Assembly (NCBI GenBank): GCA_947164605.1
Contig: CAMUXE010000005.1
Location: forward strand, 62,001-126,000
Origin: an uncultured Lachnospiraceae bacterium
Lineage (GTDB): Bacteria > Bacillota > Clostridia > Lachnospirales > Lachnospiraceae
Direction: 5' to 3'
DNA length: 64,000 nt
Part shown: positions 7,161-16,491 of the stretch, in pieces
Position numbering within the stretch: position 1 is the stretch's first letter
Layout: each line of letters starts with the position of its first letter
The notes under the pieces: generated by a model
Told to the model about the DNA's origin: nothing
Databases searched by the model: none
What the model saw: the letters and a program-made list of their open reading frames with translations, nothing else
Position numbers and translations under genes: made by a program

Positions 7161-9314
7161 TTACACAATTCTCTTAAATTTCTTTTCAATCTCATATTTA
7201 GACATAACAATGAGAGTCGGTCTTCCATGAGGGCAATTATAAGGATTGTCAGCCTGCATCAATTCCTCGAGGAGATTTTTTACCTCCAATTCTGAAAGCT
7301 TGTTATTACCCTTGACTGCTGCCTTACAAGCCATAGATGCGACCTTCATAGTGAGAAGTTCAAGACTCGCCTTATTCTCACCAACTAGGTCTCCGATCAT
7401 GTCAATTAAGAGTTCCTTCAGGTCTATATCTGGCAGATTTGCAGGAAGCCCTACAACCTTATATGATCTTCCGCCAAATTCCTCTATCTCAAATCCTATC
7501 TTCTTGAATTCTTCCTCATATTCCTTATAGGCATTCTCCTCCTGCATAGTGAGATCTATGATTAGAGGAGGCATAAGCATTTGGGAATCCTTAGCATTGG
7601 ACTTAATTTTCTTCATGAGGCGCTCATACATAACCTTTTCATGAGCGGCATGCTGGTCACAAATATAGAGTTTGCCCATATATTCAAATATCCAATAAGT
7701 CTCAAAAGCCTGACCTATAATTTTAATCTTATCGACAGATTCAGCCTTCAAAAGAGGATTATCAAAAAGCTCAGCCTGCTTGGCCTTGCTCATACTATCT
7801 GCCTTATAGATTTCCTCCTTAGCCAGAGCCAAGTCCTCTGAAGCCTTCTTTTCAAAAGGCTCAGGCAATCTCTTCTTCAAGTTGGCAAAGGCATCAGAAT
7901 CAATCTTTGGAGCTTGAGTCTTAAAATTAGCCTGTCCCTGCTGATTTTCTGCCTTCTTGTCTGATATGTCCTGCTGGCTGTCTATCTTCTTGTCTGATAT
8001 GTCCTGCTGGCTGGCAGCCGACTTAGAACCATAAACTGAATTCTCATTTATAGAAGAAGCAGAAGGCTTGATAGAACTGTAATCAGTAGTCAGTCTTTTC
8101 TCAAAATTGCTTTTATGGCTGAGAATAGGCTCTTCTTCTGATTTAGTACCTGATTTTTCGACTGATCTATCGACTGATTTTTCGTCTGATTTTTCTTCAA
8201 ACTTTCCTTCAGGTTTTCTGTCTGATTTTTCTTCAAGTCTTTCTCTGACATAGTCTTCAGTTTTGGCTTTTTCGACCTGCCTGGAAGTCTGTTCTTTTTC
8301 AGGCTCCAAATCAACCTCAACAGCCATCTCCTGATTTTCGAGCACATCTCTCAGAGCTGAATAGACAAAATCATAAACCTGGTTCTGAGTTGTAAATCTA
8401 AGCTCCATCTTAGTTGGATGTACATTTACATCTATGAGACTAGGATCAACTTCAAATGACAGAGCTGTAAAAGGAAAGTTTCTTGGCATGTGGAAGCCTT
8501 TGTAGGCATCCTCAATTGCCTTAGTAATCATAAAGTTCTTTATGTATCTTTTGTTGATATAATAGTTTTCAAATATCCTTGAACCTCTGACTACAACTGG
8601 TCTTGCTATATAGCCCTCCATAGAGATGCCCTCAATGCTGGCATTAACCCTAAGTAGATTCTTTTCAATATCTTTTCCGTAGACATTGTAGATAATATCT
8701 CTAAAGTTAGAATTGCCTGAAGTATGAAGCTTATTCTTGCCATCTACGATAAAGCGGAAAGAAATTTCCGGATGAGAGAGGGCCAGATGTTGCATCAGGG
8801 TGTCAACATATCCAGCCTCAGTTGCAGCAGATTTTAGGAACTTTCTTCTCACAGGTGTGTTGTAGAAAAGATTTTTGACAATAATACTTGTTCCATCAGG
8901 AGCGCCCACCTCGTCAAATGCTTCCTCTACGCCACCGTTGCTGGCATATCTGTAAGCCACAAGCGAGTCCTTAGTCTTTGTGATAAGTTCAAGCGAAGAT
9001 ACTGAGACTATGCTCGACAGGGCCTCTCCTCTAAATCCCAAACTGTTAACACACATGAGATCCTCAACAGTCTTAATTTTGCTGGTAGCATGTCTTAGAA
9101 AAGCCTTTCTAATGTCAGCTTCTTCAATTCCAGTGCCGTTATCAGCAACCCTAATAAAGGTGATACCACCATTTTTAATCTCGACAGTTATAGCCGTAGC
9201 CTTGGCATCAATAGCATTTTCCACCAATTCCTTGACCACTGATGATGGTCTTTCAACAACCTCACCGGCAGCTATCTTATTGATTGTATCATCGTCAAGT
9301 ACCTGAATTGCCAT
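7161..9314 (-). CDS. mutL: DNA mismatch repair protein MutL (endonuclease type)
   Basis: Mismatch repair ATPase and nicking endonuclease that acts after MutS. 717 residues, long for the family because of an expanded linker. N-terminal GHKL ATPase: ELVENAIDA (30-38), ADNGTGI (57-63), GFRGEA (93-98). The linker from about 345 to 510 is polar and repetitive (EEKSDRKPEGKFEEKSDEK; twice SQQDISDKK). The C-terminal domain has the metal motif DQHAAHEKVMYERL and CPHGRPTLI, both marks of the nicking-type MutL found in organisms without MutH. Start ATG at 9314. Placed 25 bases after mutS, so mutS-mutL-miaA are likely cotranscribed. Confidence 0.97.
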   Translation of the reverse strand: MAIQVLDDDTINKIAAGEVVERPSSVVKELVENAIDAKATAITVEIKNGGITFIRVADNGTGIEEADIRKAFLRHATSKIKTVEDLMCVNSLGFRGEALSSIVSVSSLELITKTKDSLVAYRYASNGGVEEAFDEVGAPDGTSIIVKNLFYNTPVRRKFLKSAATEAGYVDTLMQHLALSHPEISFRFIVDGKNKLHTSGNSNFRDIIYNVYGKDIEKNLLRVNASIEGISMEGYIARPVVVRGSRIFENYYINKRYIKNFMITKAIEDAYKGFHMPRNFPFTALSFEVDPSLIDVNVHPTKMELRFTTQNQVYDFVYSALRDVLENQEMAVEVDLEPEKEQTSRQVEKAKTEDYVRERLEEKSDRKPEGKFEEKSDEKSVDRSVEKSGTKSEEEPILSHKSNFEKRLTTDYSSIKPSASSINENSVYGSKSAASQQDISDKKIDSQQDISDKKAENQQGQANFKTQAPKIDSDAFANLKKRLPEPFEKKASEDLALAKEEIYKADSMSKAKQAELFDNPLLKAESVDKIKIIGQAFETYWIFEYMGKLYICDQHAAHEKVMYERLMKKIKSNAKDSQMLMPPLIIDLTMQEENAYKEYEEEFKKIGFEIEEFGGRSYKVVGLPANLPDIDLKELLIDMIGDLVGENKASLELLTMKVASMACKAAVKGNNKLSELEVKNLLEELMQADNPYNCPHGRPTLIVMSKYEIEKKFKRIV
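7953..8013. repeat. Perfect 28-bp direct repeat within mutL, 33-bp period
   Basis: The same 28 bases occur at 7953-7980 and 7986-8013, five bases apart. The 33-bp period is eleven codons, so gain or loss of a unit would keep the mutL frame. Encodes the doubled SQQDISDKK of the linker. Seen directly. Confidence 0.95.
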
Positions 9315-9339
9315 AATTTACCTTTCTGTAAAAGCTAAA

Positions 9340-11994
9340 TTACCACCTGTTTTTAGCCCTGCCCTGTAACTTATAGAGCATATTCATAGCCTCAATAGGG
9401 GTCATATTGCTTATATCAATATTCTTTAAATCATTGATTATATCATTATCATTGACAGTATCAAACAAAGACATTTGTCCCAAGTCAACCTCATCTACCT
9501 TTTTATAGGCATCTGCCATCTTGTCAGACTTTTTGGAATACTGGGCAATGTCCTTAGCCTTTTGAGATATATCATTGTCGCTCAATTCTGCAACAATCTC
9601 ACTAGCTCTGTCAAGAACGCCCGAAGGCACTCCGGCCAGCCTTGCAACCTGAATACCGTAGGACTTATCAGCACCTCCGGCAACAATCTTTCGCAAGAAT
9701 ACAATGTCCTCGCCCTTCTCCTTGACCGCTATACAGTAGTTGTTGACTCCGTCAACCATACCTTCAAGTTCAGTCAATTCGTGGTAATGGGTCGCAAAAA
9801 GAGTCTTGGCTCCAAGAGCCTTCTTATCAGCAATATGCTCAACCACAGCCCAGGCAATAGATAATCCGTCATAAGTGCTTGTTCCTCGTCCAATCTCGTC
9901 AAGGATAAGCAGACTGTTAGCTGTAGCATTTCTAAGTATATTGGCCACTTCTGTCATCTCGACCATGAAAGTAGACTGTCCACTCGCAAGATCATCTGAT
10001 GCGCCAACTCGGGTAAATATTCTATCTACCAGACCTATATTGGCCGATTTAGCTGGAACGAAAGAACCGATTTGTGCCATAAGAACTATAAGAGCAACCT
10101 GTCTCATATAGGTTGACTTACCAGCCATGTTAGGACCAGTGATAATCGAAACTCTCTTTTTATTATTGTCAAGATAAGTGTCATTGGCAATAAACATGCC
10201 ATTGTTCATCATCTTCTCGACAACCGGATGTCTTCCCTCTTTAATGTCAATTATTCCATCCTGATTAATCTTTGGTCTCACATAATCATTGCTCATGGCA
10301 ACAAGTGAGAGCGAGGCAAATACATCAATCATAGCCACTGCATTGGCCGTCTTTTGAATTCTTTCAACCTCTAGGCAGATTCTATCTCTGACCTCACATA
10401 CAAGGTCATATTCCAAGCTATTGAGCTTATCTTCTGCGCCTAGAATAACTTCCTCAAGGTGCTTTAGCTCATCAGTTGTATATCGCTCAGAATTAGTCAA
10501 AGTCTGTTTTCTAGTCCATTCTGCTGGGACTAAGTTCTTAAAAGAATTGGTAACTTCAAGGTAATAACCAAAAACCTTATTAAACTTAACCTTGAGATTT
10601 TTGATTCCGGTATTTTCTCTCTCCCTCTCCTCAACCTGGGCAAGCCAATTCTTACCCTCAGTTTTGGCCTCTCTGAGCTCATCAGCCTCTTTAGAATAAC
10701 CAGCTTTAATCATTCCGCCTTCACGCATCATGATTGGTGGCTCCTCAACTATGGCTTGATCTATAAGCTTATAAATATCCTGCAAATCGTCAAGGCTTAA
10801 AGCCAATTCCTGCATAAGGTCAGAATCACACTTTTCAACAAGGTGCTTTATGTGAGGCAACATTGAGAGTGAGTTTTTAAAGGCAATCAAATCTCTAGGA
10901 TTGGCCGTTTTGCAGCTTATCCTTGTCATAAGTCTCTCAAGATCATATATAGGATTGAGGTACTCTCTCAGTTCATCCCTGTCAACCTGCTTCTTAGTAA
11001 GCTCTTCAATAACATCCTGTCTTCTGACAATCTCTTCCTTAGAAACCAATGGCTGTTCAACTATGTTTCTAAGCAGTCTTGCTCCCATAGCAGTTTTGGT
11101 CTTGTCAAGAACCCAAACAAGAGACCCCCTCTTTTGCTTCTCTCTCATAGTCTCAACAATTTCAAGATTTCTTCTTGAAGATGAATCTATAAGCATATAT
11201 TTGCCGTTGGTATATGGGCTAAGCTGATTTATGTGAGATATATCACTCTTCTGAGTCTGTGTGAGATATATGAGAAGGGCTCCTGCTGCAATGCTTCCTA
11301 TAGGAAAATCATTGAGGCCCAAGCCATCCAGATTTGAGACCTTAAACTGTTCCTTGAGTTTGGCCACAGTCGCATCCTCATCAAAATACCTATTTTCAAG
11401 AGTTGAGACATATATGCCAAGCTTTTGAGCCAAAAAGCTCAAATCAGCAGTAGACATATTAAAATAATCATTGACAATAATCTCTGATGGACAAAACTTA
11501 TTAATCTCATCAACCAGGGCTGAATCACTCTCAAGCTGAGTCAAGAAGAAGGCTCCAGTCGAGAAGTCACATATAGCAAAGCCGAAACAATCCCCATTGT
11601 AGAAAATGCTGGCAAGATAGTTATTCTTGTCTTCGCTCAAGGCCTGAGCATTGAGGTTTGTTCCCGGTGTGACCACCTTTATAACCTCTCTTTTCACTAT
11701 GCCCTTGGCCTGCTTTGGATCCTCCATCTGCTCACAGATAGCCACCTTGTGGCCATTTGCCACAAGACTGTTTATATAAGTCTCAGCAGCATGAAAAGGA
11801 ACGCCGCACATAGGTGCACGTTCCTCCATACCGCAATCTTTTCCTGTTAATGTAATCTCTAATTCCTTTGACACAAGCAAGGCATCATCAAAAAACATCT
11901 CATAGAAATCGCCAAGTCTGTAGAAAAGAATACAGTCCTTATACTCTTCCTTAGTCTTTAGATAATGCTGCATCATAGGTGAATACTCAGCCAT
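9340..11994 (-). CDS. mutS: DNA mismatch repair protein MutS
   Basis: Mismatch-recognition ATPase. 884 residues, standard for MutS1. The mismatch-binding start is LGDFYEMFFDDA (Phe-x-Glu motif, residues about 26-37); ATPase Walker A GPNMAGKSTYMRQ at about 620, then STFMVEMTEVANIL, Walker B LLILDEIGRGTSTYDGLSIA and ATHYHELTEL. The C-terminus ends with a short helical tail typical of the tetramerisation region. Followed by mutL after 25 bases; preceded by miaB with a 12-base gap. Confidence 0.98.
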   Translation of the reverse strand: MAEYSPMMQHYLKTKEEYKDCILFYRLGDFYEMFFDDALLVSKELEITLTGKDCGMEERAPMCGVPFHAAETYINSLVANGHKVAICEQMEDPKQAKGIVKREVIKVVTPGTNLNAQALSEDKNNYLASIFYNGDCFGFAICDFSTGAFFLTQLESDSALVDEINKFCPSEIIVNDYFNMSTADLSFLAQKLGIYVSTLENRYFDEDATVAKLKEQFKVSNLDGLGLNDFPIGSIAAGALLIYLTQTQKSDISHINQLSPYTNGKYMLIDSSSRRNLEIVETMREKQKRGSLVWVLDKTKTAMGARLLRNIVEQPLVSKEEIVRRQDVIEELTKKQVDRDELREYLNPIYDLERLMTRISCKTANPRDLIAFKNSLSMLPHIKHLVEKCDSDLMQELALSLDDLQDIYKLIDQAIVEEPPIMMREGGMIKAGYSKEADELREAKTEGKNWLAQVEERERENTGIKNLKVKFNKVFGYYLEVTNSFKNLVPAEWTRKQTLTNSERYTTDELKHLEEVILGAEDKLNSLEYDLVCEVRDRICLEVERIQKTANAVAMIDVFASLSLVAMSNDYVRPKINQDGIIDIKEGRHPVVEKMMNNGMFIANDTYLDNNKKRVSIITGPNMAGKSTYMRQVALIVLMAQIGSFVPAKSANIGLVDRIFTRVGASDDLASGQSTFMVEMTEVANILRNATANSLLILDEIGRGTSTYDGLSIAWAVVEHIADKKALGAKTLFATHYHELTELEGMVDGVNNYCIAVKEKGEDIVFLRKIVAGGADKSYGIQVARLAGVPSGVLDRASEIVAELSDNDISQKAKDIAQYSKKSDKMADAYKKVDEVDLGQMSLFDTVNDNDIINDLKNIDISNMTPIEAMNMLYKLQGRAKNRW

Positions 11995-12006
11995 TGCTAT
12001 AACCCC

Positions 12007-13479
12007 TTAATTAATCATCTCTCCCAAATAATAGAATCCCTTGCACTCAGTGAGCTTAACCTGGACAATCTGGCCTATAAGTTCCTCTTTGCCCTTAAAG
12101 TGAACAAGCATATTGGACTTGAGTCTGCCAGTCACAAGACCTTCCTCGTGGTCATCAAGGCCCTCAACTAAAACATCCATAACCTGGCCTTCAAATCTGG
12201 CACTGACAGAATGTGAAACCTCAGCAACAGTCGCAAGAAGTCTGTCAAAACGGTTTTTGACAGTAGCCTCATCAATCTGATTCTCCATCTTTGCCGCAGG
12301 AGTGCCGGTTCTCTTAGAATATATAAAGGTGTAAGCACTGTCATATTTAGCCTGTCTTACAACATCAAGTGTATCTTCAAAATCTTCCTCAGTCTCACCT
12401 GGGAAGCCAACAATAATATCTGTTGTGATTGAAACATCAGGAATCTTCTCCCTAATCTTGTCAACCAGGGCCAAATACTGTTCCTTAGTGTAGTGTCTAT
12501 TCATAGCCTTAAGAATTCTTGAACTTCCTGACTGAAGTGGAAGATGAAGGTGATGACAAACCTTATCTGATGCCGCAATAGTCTCAATAAGCTCATCCGA
12601 GAAATCCTTTGGGTGAGGTGTCATAAAGCGAATTCTATCAAGTCCCTCAATCTTTTCAAGTTCCTTTAAAAGATCGGCAAATGTAACTCTCTCTGTCACA
12701 TCCTGACTTCCCTTAGCTTCCTCAGTCTCCTCAAGCTTCTTGCCATAGGAGTTAACATTCTGTCCCAAGTACATAATTTCCCTGACGCCGTCGGCAACCA
12801 GTCTCTCAGACTCTCTGATAATGTCAATTGGTGGTCTTGACATCTCTCTGCCTCTGACATATGGAACTATACAGTATGAGCAGAAGTTGTCGCAGCCATA
12901 CATAATATTGACACCTGACTTAAACTTATACTTTCTGTCTGTTGGAAGCTGCTCTAAGACATAGTCAGTCCCCTTCCAGATATCTATTATCTGGCTTCCA
13001 GTGTTAAGTCTTGTGTGAATAAGCTCAGCTAACTTAAATATATTAAAAGTTCCAAATACAATATCTACAAAGCGATAAGACTTTCTAATCTTCTCAACTA
13101 CTTCTGGCTCCTGCATCATGCATCCACAAAGGATTATAAGCATATCAGGATTCTTTTCCTTGAACTTGTGAAGCTGGCCCAATCTGCCGTAAACTCTTAA
13201 GTTAGCATTTTCCCTGACTGTACATGTATTATATATAACTATATCAGCATCCTCAGTCTCAACTGGCTTATAGCCTATCTCCTCGAGTATGCCCAAAAGC
13301 TTTTCAGAATCTCTCGCATTCATCTGACATCCAAATGTATTAACACATGCTGTCAGTGGTCTGCCAAGTTCCTTTTCTTTATCCAAGAGATACTCTCTAC
13401 ATTTTTCTATATAAGCTCTCTGGATATCAGCCTCATTCGCTCTATCTACCTGCATATTTTCCTGCATTTCTTTACTCAT
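12007..13479 (-). CDS. miaB: tRNA-2-methylthio-N6-dimethylallyladenosine synthase MiaB
   Basis: Radical-SAM methylthiotransferase that adds the 2-methylthio group to i6A37 made by MiaA. 490 residues. N-terminal UPF0004 domain with cluster cysteines in NTFGCQMN, NTCTVREN and LCGCMMQ; radical-SAM motif CDNFCSYC; GFPGETEEDFEDT; C-terminal TRAM domain from about 425. Its ATG follows the proA stop with no gap (TAA-ATG), and the ribosome site AGGTGAG is inside the last proA codons, so translation is probably coupled. Confidence 0.97.
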   Translation of the reverse strand: MSKEMQENMQVDRANEADIQRAYIEKCREYLLDKEKELGRPLTACVNTFGCQMNARDSEKLLGILEEIGYKPVETEDADIVIYNTCTVRENANLRVYGRLGQLHKFKEKNPDMLIILCGCMMQEPEVVEKIRKSYRFVDIVFGTFNIFKLAELIHTRLNTGSQIIDIWKGTDYVLEQLPTDRKYKFKSGVNIMYGCDNFCSYCIVPYVRGREMSRPPIDIIRESERLVADGVREIMYLGQNVNSYGKKLEETEEAKGSQDVTERVTFADLLKELEKIEGLDRIRFMTPHPKDFSDELIETIAASDKVCHHLHLPLQSGSSRILKAMNRHYTKEQYLALVDKIREKIPDVSITTDIIVGFPGETEEDFEDTLDVVRQAKYDSAYTFIYSKRTGTPAAKMENQIDEATVKNRFDRLLATVAEVSHSVSARFEGQVMDVLVEGLDDHEEGLVTGRLKSNMLVHFKGKEELIGQIVQVKLTECKGFYYLGEMIN

Positions 13480-14727
13480 TTATTTTCTCACCTGCCCACT
13501 TCCAAGTATCACATACTTACCTGTTGTTAATGCGTCAAGGCCCATTGGTCCTCTAGCATGAATCTTCTGTGTGCTTATGCCAATCTCAGCTCCAAAGCCG
13601 AATTCAAATCCGTCTGTAAATCTAGTTGATGCATTTACATAAACTGCTGCTGCATCAATCTCCTCAGTAAACTTCATGGAATTCTTATAGTCTTCTGTTA
13701 TTATAGCTTCAGAATGTCCTGTATTGTACTTATTGATATGAGTAATAGCTTGATCAATATTGTCACTGCACTTGAGTGAGATAATATAGTCAAGATACTC
13801 CTTGCCCCAATCCTCATCACTGGCAGGAACTATTCTCTTATCACAGGCAAGAGCGAATTCATCGCCTCTCACCTCAACATTTTTAGTCTCAAGTCTATCT
13901 ACAAGTCTAGGTATAAATTCCTTTGCAATAGACTTATCTACAACCAAGGATTCACAAGCATTGCAAACACCTATTCTCTGAGTCTTGGCATTAAAGATAA
14001 TATCAAGGGCCATATCAAAATCTGCGCTGGCGTCGACATAGATATGACAATTTCCTGTACCAGTCTCGATTACAGGGACAGTAGAGTTCATAACAACTCT
14101 CTGAATAAGGCCATGTCCACCTCTTGGTATAAGCAAGTCAACATATTCATTCATGTGCATAAGCTCATCGACATACTTTCTGTCTGTGTCAGAAATAAGA
14201 GAGATTGAATTCTCATCGAAATCATGCTCTTTTATAGTATCTCTGATTATCTGACACAACTTGAGATTGGACTCGATAGAATCACTTCCACCTCTGAGAA
14301 TAACCGCATTGCCAGACTTAAATGTGAGTCCGAAAGCATCAACTGTAACGTTTGGTCTAGATTCATAGATAATTCCAATAACTCCTATTGGAACCTTTTT
14401 GTAGCCAATCATAAGTCCATTAGGGCGCTTTTTCATCTGTGTCAGACCGCCAACTGGGTCTTCAAGATCAGCAAGCTGGCGCAAGCCAGTAGCACATCCC
14501 TCAATTCTTGCATCTGTGAGGGTAAGTCTGTCAAGCATGGCAGCTGACATTCCATTCTTTTTAGCCCTATCTAAATCCTTAGCATTAGCCTCTTTGATAG
14601 CAGCTGCATTTGTCTCAAGAGCATCTGCCACTGCAAGTAAAATCTCATTTTTCTTTTCTACTCCCAAAGAAGCAAGCTGTCTTGATGCTACTTTAGCCTT
14701 CTGTCCAATTATCTTTAAATCTTCCAT
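13480..14727 (-). CDS. proA: Gamma-glutamyl phosphate reductase ProA
   Basis: NADPH-dependent reduction of glutamyl-5-phosphate to glutamate semialdehyde, second step of proline synthesis. 415 residues, standard. Catalytic cysteine in [15 protein letters not shown]; cofactor loop [26 protein letters not shown]-terminal [19 protein letters not shown]. Separated from proB by the hypothetical and fthC genes, unlike the usual adjacent proBA. Start ATG at 14727 preceded by GAGG. Confidence 0.97.
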   Translation of the reverse strand: MEDLKIIGQKAKVASRQLASLGVEKKNEILLAVADALETNAAAIKEANAKDLDRAKKNGMSAAMLDRLTLTDARIEGCATGLRQLADLEDPVGGLTQMKKRPNGLMIGYKKVPIGVIGIIYESRPNVTVDAFGLTFKSGNAVILRGGSDSIESNLKLCQIIRDTIKEHDFDENSISLISDTDRKYVDELMHMNEYVDLLIPRGGHGLIQRVVMNSTVPVIETGTGNCHIYVDASADFDMALDIIFNAKTQRIGVCNACESLVVDKSIAKEFIPRLVDRLETKNVEVRGDEFALACDKRIVPASDEDWGKEYLDYIISLKCSDNIDQAITHINKYNTGHSEAIITEDYKNSMKFTEEIDAAAVYVNASTRFTDGFEFGFGAEIGISTQKIHARGPMGLDALTTGKYVILGSGQVRK

Positions 14728-14756
14728 AATCTTACCTCATTTCCAAAAATATATCT

Positions 14757-14813
14757 TAAGCTTCTCAAGTAATAATTATATTAATTACTAACGCTTATAC
14801 ATAAGCTTCTCAA
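14757..14813. repeat. 12-bp direct repeat and GCTTAT inverted repeat upstream of proA
   Basis: On the minus strand TTGAGAAGCTTA occurs exactly twice (14802-14813, covering the fthC stop, and 14757-14768), 45 bases apart. Between them is GCTTAT-GT-ATAAGC (14793-14806) and a TATAAT-like box with a poor -35. Could be an operator region for proA; no T-box features seen. Confidence 0.5.
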
Positions 14814-15382
14814 AGACCTAAAATTCTATCTTCTGTGACTATAAAATCAGGTCTTATATCAAAATCCTCATGCTTTAATTCATCATAAATCTGTCCTTCA
14901 AAGGCTATGGCAAGTTTTTTTAAATCTTCGTGTCTCTTTAAAAACCTGTCATAATAGCCTCCTCCATAGCCAACTCTGTTTAAAGTCTCATCAAAGGCTA
15001 TGCCTGGCATAATCATTAGGCAGTCAGCATCCGTCTTTACTGTCTTTTCATAATCAAGCAGGCTATCATAAATAGGCTCATCAATTCCGAATTTGCTCTT
15101 TATGTACTTGCTGGTCTTATCTATCCTGACAAAGAACATATCTTTACCTTGAACTATAGGAAGGTAAACTTCCTTATTGTCTCTAATGCAGACTTCAATC
15201 AATCTCTTTGTATCGACCTCTCTGTTAAAGCTTGAATAGGCCAAAACCTGTCTGCTTGACTTGTAAACTTCAGTCTCAGTTAAGGTCTCAAGTATAGCCT
15301 GACTCTTATAGCTTATATCATCAGGGCTAAGTTTCGACTTAAAATCAGCTGTTAGTTTTCTGGCATCCTGCTTACTAATCAT
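14810..15382 (-). CDS. fthC: 5-formyltetrahydrofolate cyclo-ligase
   Basis: Recycles 5-formyl-THF to 5,10-methenyl-THF with ATP. 190 residues, normal size. Motifs: early Lys region MISKQDARKL, then MIMPGIAFDETLNRVGYGGG followed by YYDRFL, the family's glycine-rich ATP/folate site. The ATG directly follows the stop of the preceding hypothetical gene (TAA-ATG), so the two are tightly coupled. Confidence 0.95.
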   Translation of the reverse strand: MISKQDARKLTADFKSKLSPDDISYKSQAILETLTETEVYKSSRQVLAYSSFNREVDTKRLIEVCIRDNKEVYLPIVQGKDMFFVRIDKTSKYIKSKFGIDEPIYDSLLDYEKTVKTDADCLMIMPGIAFDETLNRVGYGGGYYDRFLKRHEDLKKLAIAFEGQIYDELKHEDFDIRPDFIVTEDRILGL

Positions 15383-16486
15383 TTATATAAATATAAGGAG
15401 ATCTTCTCCTCTCATAATACAGCTTCTAAGCCTGCCTCTGTGCTTATATATAAGCTGTTTCTGAGGAAATTTAAATACCTGAATTGAATTGTTAGACTTT
15501 GAAAATAGGGCTTTATTCTTAGCCTTGACAACCAAGGTGTCAGAGTTAAAATAACCTATCTTTTGGCTTTTCTTAAACCTGCTCTCTTCCTTCATGGTAT
15601 CCATATTGATAATTATGGTCTCCTCATTATCCTCCTTGTAAAAATACGGCACTCCATCACAGAGTATCAGATTGCTTATATCAGCATAGCCATCCGATAA
15701 GGAACACTGTCTGACCTTTGTGACCTTATTTTTCACATCATAGATAATTATATCCTGAGTGTCAGTTGCATGATTAATCTTATCAGCTGCTATAAAGCTC
15801 TCTGTGACCTTCATAGTCGGCATATCAATGCCTGGGTCTGCCTCAGTTATAAGATTTATGTAAAAAACATCCAGGCCCAAATTCATATCAGACACGAACT
15901 GATTGTTATGCATGATGCCAATATTTTTTGAACCTATCTTAATGGCACATTTGCCCTTGCTGATAGGATACATATCTGTGATACCTTCATCCTTAAGCAA
16001 GGCTGTCTCAATTCTTTTTCTCTTAGATTCTCTAAGATCAATCAGCCAAGGTGTATATTCTGTCTTATCCTCAAGGCTTCTCTTTTCCTGTATAAGGCAG
16101 TAGTCCTTGGTTAGGCCAAAGCAGGCAAATTTCACCTTGTCCATATCATCATCAGTCTTAGTAGAGGCTGTATAGATACATTTGCCCAGTCTTGACTCTA
16201 TGTCAAATGCATAAAAATCAACATAGACCTCGCCTGCTACATCATGAGATGAGGCAAATATAATATAATCCCTGTCGTTTAAGGCATAGTCAATCTTTGA
16301 TATATCCTGCTTGCTAACCTCAGGCATAACCTCAAACTTAACATTTGTGTCAGGGTCGTATATGTATATTTTTAAATTTGGATAGTCATTATCAAGAGTG
16401 TTCATGCCAACTATCTGCTCTATATACCTGTCATTGACCGGCAGGAAAATCCCCTCATGAAGATCCTTTATCAGTCTAATATTCAT
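15383..16486 (-). CDS. Hypothetical protein in the proline operon, beta-rich
   Basis: About 367 residues, not recognised. No signal peptide or membrane segment. Short alternating hydrophobic strands recur (for example YIIFASSHDVAGEVYVDFYAF, CLIQEKR, CAIKIGSKNIGIM), the kind of spacing seen in beta-propellers, but no clear repeat consensus could be read. Start ATG at 16486 has AGGG just upstream and follows the proB stop by five bases; a longer start at 16513 would overlap proB. Stop touches the fthC start. Conserved insertion between proB and fthC-proA would hint at a link with those genes; that is inference. Confidence 0.75.
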   Translation of the reverse strand: MNIRLIKDLHEGIFLPVNDRYIEQIVGMNTLDNDYPNLKIYIYDPDTNVKFEVMPEVSKQDISKIDYALNDRDYIIFASSHDVAGEVYVDFYAFDIESRLGKCIYTASTKTDDDMDKVKFACFGLTKDYCLIQEKRSLEDKTEYTPWLIDLRESKRKRIETALLKDEGITDMYPISKGKCAIKIGSKNIGIMHNNQFVSDMNLGLDVFYINLITEADPGIDMPTMKVTESFIAADKINHATDTQDIIIYDVKNKVTKVRQCSLSDGYADISNLILCDGVPYFYKEDNEETIIINMDTMKEESRFKKSQKIGYFNSDTLVVKAKNKALFSKSNNSIQVFKFPQKQLIYKHRGRLRSCIMRGEDLLIFI

Positions 16487-16491
16487 ATTCC

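Noticed and set aside
8090-8347. 85-residue frame with KKNQ repeats on the minus strand
   Set aside because: Out-of-frame reading of the repetitive mutL linker, which lies inside a continuous mutL frame.
9475-9864. Plus-strand frames opposite mutS
   Set aside because: No recognisable domain or start signal; mutS is full length on the other strand.
14728-14809. T-box for proline genes
   Set aside because: Region is too short and lacks the T-box consensus; only small repeats are present.
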